Below are positions 54,906-64,000 of a stretch of 64,000 bases of DNA, piece by piece (position 1 is the stretch's first letter; every line of letters begins with the position of its first letter). The notes beneath the pieces were generated by a model. The model did no database searches. It was not told the origin of the DNA and was given only the letters and a program-made list of their open reading frames with translations. The stretch spans positions 1,736,001-1,800,000 of the forward strand of contig JBCAQO010000006.1 in NCBI GenBank assembly GCA_039111635.1. The letters are read 5' to 3'. The DNA is from Heterobasidion occidentale. Lineage: Eukaryota; Basidiomycota; Agaricomycetes; Russulales; Bondarzewiaceae. The position numbers and the translations under genes were made by a program.

Positions 54906-56006
54906 GATGATTGTGATGATTTCGTTGAAGGGGATAAAGGGGAGATAATTGTGTGGGGGACCAAAAGCCTGCTTTTTGATCCTGACGGGGGTCTGCGATG
55001 GCTTTTATGAGGAACGGAGAGGGCTGGAGATTTGGCATGCATCGCCCCCGCTCTCGGCACATAAGCGAGCTTATGTCATCAGTCATCCGCCCCTCCTTCT
55101 GCCCGCTGTGAGAGTTCCTCCTGTTCAGGCGCTGTGTTCGGCGCTCACCGATGCACCGTGGAAAAGAATTATTGGTGCAGGCAACCAGCCTGGCTCGCAT
55201 CTTTTCTGTTCGTCTCTGAGCTTGAGCTGGAGATTTGGTCTGGCCGCATGCGCAAATGCTAGGTAGGTCCATCGGTTACGCGGTCTCACGATATATTTTA
55301 AGATCACGAATGACAGCGCTCAATAATCAAACACGTAGGTTCGACTCCCCATTGATCGCAGCGTGCTTATGCACGCAAATATCCTTGGCCTTGCTGTATT
55401 CAGTAAGTGTCAGACTCGCAGCTGCTCCCAAGGCTCTCACCTGCTCCTCCTTACCAGTGCACGATGACACCATCTCTGTCTCGGCGTTACAGTCGCGCTG
55501 CTGCTGGGATACCCAACCGGTCTGCGGCGAGGATATCGGGGTCAGACTTTGCTCAGCCTTCAGCGGCACCAGTGAAGTTGATAGATGGCTACGGACGGTG
55601 CTGATTGAGACGATCAAAAGCCTTTGGATGAAACCCAGGCGATGCAGAGGTTGCTCCGTCATCGACGCTGGCAAGTGGCCTGTGCAGCGCCAGTGGGACG
55701 CGTCTGGGAGCCTCTGCATGTAATCCTGGCTGCGCAATCCAGCGTGGTCGACGTATGGGCCAACCACCGCCGGAGGGTGCACACCCAAAGTGGGAGTCAC
55801 AAGCACGCGACGCGGACAGGCGGAAAGTTTCCCGAAGCGAGCCCACGAGAATCCGAGTGCAGCCGTTCTGGTCGAGAATGGCCACTTTTCGTCTGCTTTG
55901 GGCTCCGTATGGCATATGCCTCCTCTTTCGGCATCCCTAAAAACCCTCGCAAGCGTCCTCCCCACTCGCCCTCGCTTCGCCCCCCACTCCCTCCCGTCGC
56001 TTTGTG
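54906..56006. other. Divergent intergenic region
   Basis: This lies between the starts of the GPI-type gene (minus) and the coiled-coil gene (plus). A 212-codon minus frame (55965-55327) overlaps a 162-codon plus frame (55235-55723); neither is recognised, and both may be chance. Confidence 0.4.
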
Positions 56007-57835
56007 ATGGACGACGTTCACCGCGTCCTTGGCGTCACTACCCAAAAATCAGAACAGGAACTCTACGCTCACTTTGCTGCGCACGGAGAAATGTACGTAT
56101 CAATCCAGAGAATGCATACAAATACAGACATCTCGCTTACCGGGACTCCTCGGTCCAGACGCCGTATATATGCTTGCCAGACAGACTCAGACACGCCCAA
56201 GCACTTCTTCGTTGAGTTTGTGCACACGGACAGCATAGCCCGTGCCCATGCCGCACGGTCTCCTGATTTCGACGTGCACGCTCTTTCCTCCACCCCCCAC
56301 CTCTTTGAGCGCTATCGCGCGCTCGCTCACGCGCCTCCCAGCGGACGCGAGCAATTAGGATCGCCACACAGAGCTGTGGACCGCAAACGGCCTTCCTCGT
56401 CTTCGTCCCTCGCATCCGATCCCGATGATACTCCTACCGGCAAGCGCAGAAAAACCCGCCGTGCCGGAGTCAGGCTCAAGTTGAGACAGGCCATGAATAC
56501 AGACCTTGACTGCACCACCGCACACACGACCCTACCTACACCGATCGAATCCGATGACACATCCGGCGGTACTGGACTTCAACATCTGTCGTCGCTGTTG
56601 AATATTCGAGATATCGTTCTTTCAACCCGGGTACGTCGCGACGACGACAAAGAAAATCAGCCAGCGCCATCTTCGTCACACCAAAGCACAATCACGCCCG
56701 CGTCTCTGCCCTGTCCACTTTATATATCATCAGGTGCTCGTCCTGAACCTCAGTCAACTGTTCCTCCCGGCCTCCCTCCAATTCACACTCATCTTGTCAT
56801 CTCATTCTGCGGCGAGTCTATCAGCTATGATCTCCGCTCGCTCGAAGAAGACCCACAAGGCATCATGAGTTTATTAAAATCGGCAGCGTGTGATCTCGAC
56901 AAGTGGATGATCGTGGCTGCGTCCTATAGAAGGAAGGGCAATAACAAGGCTGCCATCTCAGTAATTCACCAGATGATGGACGGTACGTTGCTGAAGTTAT
57001 CATCATCTTGACCGCAGGGTTCTGATTACGTGCAGTAATGAAGGAGTACGGCGTCATCGAAAGCAGCTTCAAGCCCGCGTTCCTTATGCTTTCTGGTTGT
57101 CACACAGAACTCGGCAGGCGCGCTCGGGCCGCGGACGGCACGGAGACCAACGCGTCTGTTGCATGCTTCGCGCAGGCGGGCCACTGGCTGCAGAAGGTCT
57201 ATGGTACCCATATTCCAGAAGCAGAGCATGCCGCTCGTGCGGCGCTCATACCTCGCCTTGCGGAACTCAACAAAGCGAATACGACTGTCTCTTGCGCAAC
57301 CCGCGATCACTCAGCCTCGACGCCGTCACAAACTCGAGTACATGCGCCGTCAACCCCGTGCAATGATGTCGAACGCGAGCTGCAGGTCATGCGCGACAGA
57401 CACTCGATGCACGCGGCCGAGCTGGCCACAGCCCGGAGCGCAAAGCGCAAGCTGGAGGACGCGTGCGAGCGCGAGCGCATGGCTCGCCGGCGGGTCGAGC
57501 GTCAAATGAGCGACCTGGAACGCGCGCTAGCTCGGGCGGAGCGGCGGGAAGAGAGCGCCTTGGAACAAATCAAGAGTGAAGTGGAAGCGCGACGAGTTGC
57601 GGAGGAGAGGGCGGTCGCGGAGAGGAGGGCGAGGGTGGAAGCAGAAGAAGCGATCCAAGAGCGAGAAAAAGAGAAGCAGGCAGCGGAAAGGGAGCTGGAA
57701 AAAGTCCAGGAGAAGCAGAGGGAAGGATTGCTGCCAATGTTCGAGTCGCTGGCGGGGATGTTCCAACGAGCTGCTATGGGCAGCGTCAATATGGCTAGTG
57801 ACGGGACCAGGGTACCAGGCTCGTCCGGGGTTTGA
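56007..57835 (+). CDS. Uncharacterised protein with C-terminal coiled coil
   Basis: Two exons: 56007-56982 and 57036-57835 (591 aa); an extra intron near 56093 is possible but not required. The N-terminal part is basic and disordered, with a Lys/Arg cluster (GKRRKTRRAGVRLKLRQ) that could serve as a nuclear signal. A helical block follows (MSLLKSAACDLDKWMIVAAS, YRRKGNNKAAISVIHQMMD, FKPAFLMLSGCHTELGRRAR), resembling a short TPR-like repeat. Residues encoded by about 57370-57730 form a long Glu/Arg coiled coil (MARRRVERQMSDLERALARA). A conserved mushroom family is likely; function unknown. Confidence 0.7.
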
Positions 57836-58696
57836 TTGCGGACGATCACATATCGCCGCATATCCTTTCGCCTTCTTTGCACGCATGATTTATTGTGGAC
57901 CCAGCATGTACAGGGACGCTCTCCGCCATTGTAAAGTATTCGGCACTCTTCATGATGGCTTTTATCGACACGCCATGATATGGTATCAGCACTAGTTATT
58001 CGGTGTAAGCGTAAATTAGTTATCATTTACAAGACTGTGATGCTAGTATGTTATTGATCATTTATCAGTGTCTTTGTAGATATCCAGTTGTTTCCACCAA
58101 GTCAATAGTCCATGATGGAGATCGTTGAGTCTTCTCTAATTTCGAGATTGCTTATCGTCGCCTTCCCTTGCACATTCGAGGGGAGATCGGTCGGGCTTAT
58201 GAGACCCTATATTTCGATTCGTATGGAAAAGCTGGACGTGTCATGCCCACATGGATATTTCGTCCAGGACGGACTGTTTAGCATATTTCGCCCTGCTTGC
58301 TTTTTGTCTTCATGTCTGGTTTGCATCGCTTGACTTGTGACCTCTCCAACAGGTCACTGTCTCGATTGTTGTGGACCTCTATGGTCTTAATACCGAGAAC
58401 ACAATAAGGACAATCATATCGCATCCAGACAAGCTGTAAACTCCACGAACGGATCTGAATCTGTAATTGGCAATGCACCGCTAAGCGGCCCATCGTTCTT
58501 GAAATGGCAACAGCTATACAGCTGCCGGAACATCCCGAGAGGAGGCCCAAACCTTGTTTTGACGACCACACATGGACAAACAGAGCTCACAGGTGCGTAG
58601 TGGAATTATCGGCTTGCTCGTCGTCGTCGACATCCGCGCTAACACCCCCTTTTCCACCCTCCCCACCGGCACCCTCGTTCCTCAAGACAAAACAAA
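57836..58696. other. Intergenic upstream of the S5 gene
   Basis: No supported gene. The CT-rich stretch 58640-58690 directly before the ATG is typical of ribosomal protein promoters in fungi. Confidence 0.5.
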
Positions 58697-59617
58697 ATGG
58701 CCGCCGTCCCAACCCTCCCTAAGGACGTCTCCAAGCTTGGACAGGAAATCAAGCTTTTCGGAAAGTGGGAGACCCAGGAGTGCGTATGGTGTAACATTTG
58801 GTATGGCGTGACGCCCTGACCGCCGTTCAGTGTCGAAGTGAAGGACATCTCTTTGACCGACTACATCCAAATCCGCCATGCCGTCTACCTCCCACACACG
58901 GCTGGCCGGTACGCGAAGAAGCAGTTCAAGAAGGCGCAGATGCCCATTGTGGAGCGTTTGGTCGACAGGTATGTATCTGACCCGTGTGCGCAGTGTTGGA
59001 ACGCGGTTGACACGCTGTGATGCGCGCTGTCAGCTTGATGATGAAGGGTCGCAACAACGGCAAGAAGCTCATGGCCGTCCGCATTGTCGCGCACGCCTTT
59101 GAGATCATCCACCTCCTCACCGACCAGAACCCCATCCAGGTGTGTTTGAAAGATCGTCACAACGAACAAGGTGAATCGTTTTCTCACGTACTTCGGCGAT
59201 TATTATCCAGGTTCTTGTCGATGCTATCGTCAACACTGGTCCTCGTGAGGACTCCACCCGTATTGGATCGCAGGGTACCGTCCGCCGTCAGGCCGTCGAT
59301 GTCTCTCCTCTCCGGAGAGTCAACCAGGCCATCTCCCTCCTCACCATCGGCGTAAGTCACCCTGCGTGACCACCTGTTCACGCGATTGATGATCGCCTCT
59401 TCTAGACCCGTGAATCTGCGTTCCGTAACGTCAAATCCATAGCTGAGTGCCTGGCCGACGAACTCATCAACGCGGCGAAGGGTTCTTCGAACTCGTATGC
59501 CATCAAGGTACGCCTATTTCTGGCTCCCGTTCAACGCACGAACGTTCGCTCATCCCCGCTCTTCTCGTACTGTAGAAAAAGGACGAGCTGGAGCGTGTGG
59601 CCAAGTCCAACCGGTGA
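58697..59617 (+). CDS. RPS5: 40S ribosomal protein S5 (uS7)
   Basis: Six exons: 58697-58779, 58831-58968, 59034-59139, 59211-59351, 59406-59507 and 59576-59617 (203 aa, the usual family length). Landmarks are [100 protein letters not shown] and the C-terminus [11 protein letters not shown]. The protein sits in the head of the small subunit at the mRNA exit channel and contacts E-site tRNA. All introns are GT-AG. Confidence 0.95.
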
Positions 59618-61661
59618 TTGCCTTGTGTTGTTTCTTGGAGGGAGGTTGTATGTCAACTGGCAGCTTGGGTTCATACTGTTTTTTTTATTCGCTTTCGCCC
59701 ATGATCGTCTATGCCTCCCATGTTTGTCACACTCCTCTGCAATTCCACCCATGCTGCCATTTGATGTGAAGAAAGTCATCTGTCGTGCCTACTCCCGGTG
59801 TTGAATCACTTTTCCGAGACCCTTTCGCCGCTGTCGGCGGATCGGGTGACAGTCCACAACGGGCACCGCTCGGAAATAGCTTGCTTTTTCGGGCCACAGC
59901 GTGAGTATGCTGCTCTAACCTACACTAAATCCGGCGCCTCGATGCCTTTTCGGAGATACTACGATGACGGTCTTGTGGCTAGGTCAGGTACGGCTTTCCC
60001 TGGATGCGAAGATCGATATCTCCTCGGGGCATAATGGCGGGCGTTTGTATTCACCCGAAAGCACGGGGTGCGCTTACCGACGGGACCAAAAAGCCATCCG
60101 GGACAACAACAACAACAGGAATAACGCAACGATCACGCTGGCCGGACAAGGCCAATGATGTACGACGGGTCTCAGGACGCGGAGCGTTTGTCCAAGGACG
60201 ACTCTATGCTCACGCGCCTGTCACGAATAATATAGTATTCCATTCCTCGAGGGGGGTTACATCCCGAAATAATTCCCAATTTGTACAAACGATGACAGCT
60301 GCGACAGGTGAGACGGACGAAAGCGTACAGGGACGGAGGACGGTGCCGGGTCAGGGTCAGGCGACGGAACGAACAGGGTGCGCGCGCGCGAGGTGTCGGG
60401 CGGGAGTGAGGGGGTGGGTTGGGTGAGTGGGTAGTGAGGCGTGAAGAAGAGAAAAAAAATAGGGTGCGGGAGGGCACGTTAAATAGGGCGGTGGTACAGA
60501 GACGAGGGGGCATGTATGGACGGGACGGGTGAGACGAGACGGGGAGGGCAGAACAGCTGAACGAAGGCGGAGGAGGAGAGGAGGAATGGTTTGGGTGGAA
60601 TGGAGATGGAGATGAAGATGGCGGCCAAGGAGACAAGGGAGCATGAAACAAGAATGGAAGCCCGGAGGCGAAACAAGCGCGAATAGGATGGGGCGACGGG
60701 AGCACGGAGGGAGAAACGGGGCTTGAAGCTAAAGAGAAGCGATGCTGCAAATGCGGCGTGAACCAAGATGTGGAAGAGATGCAGTGCGGCGGGGACTGGG
60801 GTGGGCGAGAGCGCCAAAGATGGAGAGGAAAAAGAAACAAGGAAAACAAAGAAACGAAGAGGTGGAGAGGGAGGTATATTACAGTGGGTTTGTGTAGGGT
60901 ATGCTATAGGAAAAGATGATGTGATGATGGCGGGATGGAACGTGGAAAGCACAACGAAACAAACAAAAAAACACCTAGGAGAGACAGATGGCGGATCTAG
61001 ACAGGCCATGGGGACGAGTGGGGTCCGGATGTCCAACGGAGTAGGCTGGGATCCCGCATGCGACCGCTGCGAGCGACGAGGCTAAATTGCATTTCCGAGA
61101 TGAGATAGATGGAAGAGAGGTGCTGAGACGACGGGGCTTGATGGGAATGGGTGATGGCGGCTGGGTAGCAGGACGTGGGTGGGTAGGCGGTGCAGTGCAG
61201 ACGAGACAATAACGGGGGCGAGGCGAGCGAGCGGGTTGTTCCGCGGCCGCGGCGGCCGTCGGGACATGCTGGCCCGCGGTGCACCCTGCCAGTAGGTAGA
61301 CAAGTGAGGTGAGGACCGAGGGCAGCCGGGAGTGGTCTCCACTCCGCGGACGGCGGAGAAGGACGACGGCGGGAGGGTGGCCGTGGTGCTGATGGCGGCT
61401 GAGCGGAGAACACCCCCGTGAGACGTCCCGATGGACCTGGGCATGCTGCCTCGGCCGTATGAGCGCACTGCCCGACGTGGAGCACAGAGGTTCCTACTAC
61501 AGCTGCGTGAAGGAAGAGGCGTGCCACCACGTGTCGTACGAGGAATACACCTACACCCGTCCATGAAATCCGCACCCACACCCCAAGATTGCGCGCCGAT
61601 GCCCGGTGGAGAGATGGATGCGAGAGAAAGCAAGCGAAAGCGAGAAGAAGAAGAAAAGAAA
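59618..61661. other. 2-kb region without a supported gene; purine-rich from 60,300 to 61,000
   Basis: The plus strand is strikingly GA-rich here. This gives long Ser/Pro/Phe-rich frames on the minus strand (such as 60849-60172) that are compositional artefacts. It may be promoter or untranslated sequence of flanking genes. Confidence 0.45.
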
Positions 61662-63404
61662 TCACCGCCGCGAGGGGGGTGGGGGCGCGGCGAGACCCTC
61701 GGGCTTGCGCACCGCGCCGCCGTAGCCCATGTAGCCGTAGTCCCTTCCGAATTCCTTGACCATGGCCTTCGCCATGGTGCACAGCCAGCCGATGCCCTCG
61801 CCCAGCTGCGCCGAGCCGGGCCAGAAGAGCTCGCCCTCGTCGTCTTCCATGTCAGGCTCTGATTCCTCGGTGTGGTTCACGAGGAGTGGATGATCCGCGC
61901 AAACGTCTTTGGGAAGTGCTTTGCCATCACGGCGAGGGTGAGCGCAGGCGCCGACTTTTCCGTGCAGTGGCTCGCGGCCACCACCTCGCCCACCACCTGG
62001 GTCACTTGATGAGTCAACATGGCTGAGATCGGGACGTTGATCTTGTTCGCAATGGGGGGCGGCTGCTCCTTCGAGCTATGGGCAGCTTCGCGGGGCGGGG
62101 AGGGGCGGCTGCATGAGGCGGAGGCCCGTGATGCGCGGGCAATGGGGCAGAGACGCCGCTCGAGCCGTTGGCGGGCACCTCGGACGCCCGGCCCGTTGGG
62201 GTCGAGTTGGCGCTGTTAGCGGGAGCGATACTCGCAGGGACGGGAGCATCGGGGGAGTGGGCTGGGAGCCGATGCTCCCGTTCGGGGTGACGCCCACCGA
62301 GCCCGCGAGGGTGTCGGAGTGAGGCATGGCGCTCTCGACGGACTTTCTGGCTGTGGCATAGACATCGCTGATGTCTCCCTGGATCTGGCCGGCGCCGTAG
62401 ACGGCCTTGCGGACGTGGATGTACATCTCGATCATCCAGCTGGGAGAGGGGTGAGCACGGTGAGAGCAAGGCGGGAGAGGCGAGCTTACACGACGCCGAC
62501 GAAGGCCTTTTCGCGCTCGCTGTTGCTCTCGTTTGTCCACTTTGTCTTTGTCCAGCCGAGGAACTGCTCGAGGGTGTCCCAGGAGAGGGTGCAGCAGTTT
62601 TTGCTGTAGTCTGTGGTCCAGATCGCGTAGGTGAAACAGACGAGGGCGTCTAGGAGCTCGAGACGGGCGAGGAGGACGCCGTGGGTGTGGTAAGGGGAGT
62701 TTGGAGGCGGAGGGTTTGGGAGAGGCTTGTAGTCTTTGTCTGAGGGGGCGTGGGTGGAGAAATAGCGGGTGTCGCCCGAATACTTGAGCATGCGGCCGTA
62801 GAGATGGTAGCGGTCGTGAAGCTCTGCGAAGATGGGGTCGCCACGCTTGATGTTCTTTCTTGGACGGATGCGAGGGAGGTAGGATGGGGGAGATGGCTGG
62901 GGATCTATTCGGGAAGGAGGGGGATCATCGCGAAGCTCGCCTTCCTCGGGATCGGTGCGAGAGGGCGGAGGGACGGAGGGGCCCTGATGCCACTGGTGTT
63001 GTTTCGGGGGGAATTCTGTTGTGCGCAGACGCTTTGCGGTGGCGCTGTGGGGGTGGTCTTCGGGCTTGCGCTTTGAGCCGGGGGCGGGGGAGGGAGATCT
63101 AGAGTGGGGCGGGGAAGGGGGCAGGTCTGCGGGGAGGGGAGTCGGGAGGGAAGCGAGGATCTAGAGCAAGGAACGCGTCAGAAGGGGAGTTGGAGATCGG
63201 TGGCACGAGGAGGGAAAGCGACCTTGAGGTTTCTGAGCAGCTGTTGTCTGCTGTGTTTGCTGTGGGGCGAGGAGAGTGAGCAGCGGCGGGAGGAGGGAGA
63301 GGGAGAGGGAGAGGGAGGGAGGGGGGGAAGGGGAAGGAGACGGACCGTGGGCGGGTTTTGATGTGCTGGGGAGCGGAGGAGGACGTTGGGGAGGAGGGGC
63401 GCAT
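61662..63404 (-). CDS. Conserved fungal protein of unknown function, reading frame interrupted
   Basis: Exons: 63404-63346, 63259-63223, 63160-62490 and 62439-61662. The start MRPSSPTSSSAPQHIKTRP leads to QQLLRNLKILASLPTPLPAD, a Pro-rich linker, then a folded core: GDPIFAELHDRYHLYGRML, KYSGDTRYFST, LLARLELLDALVCFTYAIW, EREKAFVGVVWMIEMYIHVR. After a low-complexity part comes ANKINVPISAMLTHQVTQVV, KSAPALTLAVMAKHFPKTFA, then EPDMEDDEGELFWPG and GEGIGWLCTMAKAMVKEFG. The last two conserved blocks are in different frames (break at about 61884). The low-complexity part also changes frame, which an intron (GTATCG to GAGCAG) could explain. No catalytic motif is visible. Confidence 0.65.
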
Positions 63405-64000
63405 TTGGGAGATGCGGAGAGGGGATGGTGGTGGGTCGGGAGAGAGAGGTGAGAAAGCCAGTGGCCGCACGAACGAATCCAGGTCGCGGCCCAAACGCAA
63501 GGCGTCCCGCGCGCGTCGCCACCTCCCCAGCCACTTCATCGCCTCTACCTTGCCCTTGTCTTCCTTTCTCTCTTTCTTTCTTTCTTTCTTTCTCTCAATA
63601 CTACAATACAGTACCACACCGGCGCTAGGCCTGGTGCACCTTTCATTTTTCATTCCAATGCTGAGTACTACATCGTGCGTCTCATCATACGACCGCCCTC
63701 CTCGGCCCCGCCGCCCGCGTGCTCCAGCCTGAGAACACCCGGCCCCTCGTCGGACGCCGTGACCGTTCCCGAGGTCAATGCGAGGCTGCCCATACGCCCC
63801 ACCATTCGCTCATATCTACCTCCCCTCCGCGGAGAGGCACTCAGCTGTTGCCCTTTCCGAGCCCCGGCGGTGGGGGCCCTCCGTTCCAGGCAAATCGATG
63901 GTTCGCCTTGCCGCCTTTGGAACTTCCATGCAGACACACCCCGTGTCCGCCCCGCATGTCATGATCCGACTCCAGCCTGACCGAGCAGGGGACCTCTCCC
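63405..64000. other. Right-edge intergenic sequence with a CTTT microsatellite
   Basis: A (TCTT)n tract of about 24 bases lies at 63571-63594 in the presumed promoter of the minus-strand gene. Frames near 63675-63980 on both strands have no recognisable domain. Confidence 0.45.

Noticed and set aside
55338..55350. B-box-like GGTTCGACTCC
   Set aside because: The five bases on either side of the loop do not pair, so no T-arm forms.
60172..60849. Minus-strand 225-codon frame
   Set aside because: Its Ser/Pro/Phe-rich product reflects a purine-rich plus strand; no motif or splice context.

Overview
The window looks like a piece of a filamentous basidiomycete genome (Agaricomycetes, probably a polypore-like mushroom). 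This is inferred from dense genes with many GT-AG introns of about 45-80 bp, micro-exons, a DUF4045-gelsolin protein, a Duo1 DASH subunit, Atg27, and large chromodomain Ty3/gypsy retrotransposons. No bacterial, organellar or CRISPR features were seen.

Positions 1-22,100 are a nested retrotransposon block. Element A (minus strand, 1-6182, continuing beyond the left edge) is a decayed chromodomain Ty3/gypsy copy with many stops. Element B (plus strand, 7941-18919) is complete: two 587-bp LTRs that look identical base for base, a TAATG target duplication, a self-priming primer-binding site, gag, pol with a C-terminal chromodomain, and a polypurine tract. B also has an unusual 4.2-kb stretch between pol and the 3' LTR. 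That stretch holds a TATA box, an accessory coding region read in two frames, and an array of short hairpins interleaved with a repeated motif (GTCCGCAAYGACGNTAAACT). Gag and pol of B each carry one nonsense codon. B interrupts an older minus-strand gypsy element C (gag at 18.9-20.2 kb, protease and RT at 6.2-7.4 kb), and A also landed in C. A Ty1/copia tail lies at 21.4 kb.

Positions 22,100-37,300 are euchromatic. They hold an RNase H1 N-domain protein (-), ATG27 (-) divergent from an ataxin-3/Josephin deubiquitinase (+), a Rho GTPase (-), a pyroglutamyl-peptidase-I-like protein that lacks the expected catalytic Cys (-), the AAA+ ATPase MGS1/WRNIP1 (-), and a TRP-like/flavin-carrier membrane protein (+).

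Positions 37,700-64,000 hold a truncated amidohydrolase, a 757-bp foldback repeat directly upstream of DUO1 (+), a serine-protease-like protein with a frame break (+), a cystatin-like protein (-), a GH17 glucanase (-), an 11-exon DUF4045-gelsolin gene (-), a GPI-type secreted protein (-), a coiled-coil protein (+), ribosomal protein S5/uS7 (+), and a conserved protein of unknown function with broken frames (-). Several otherwise conserved genes show single indels, so either some are decaying or the assembly has indel errors. All exon models are hand-built from splice signals and frame continuity.
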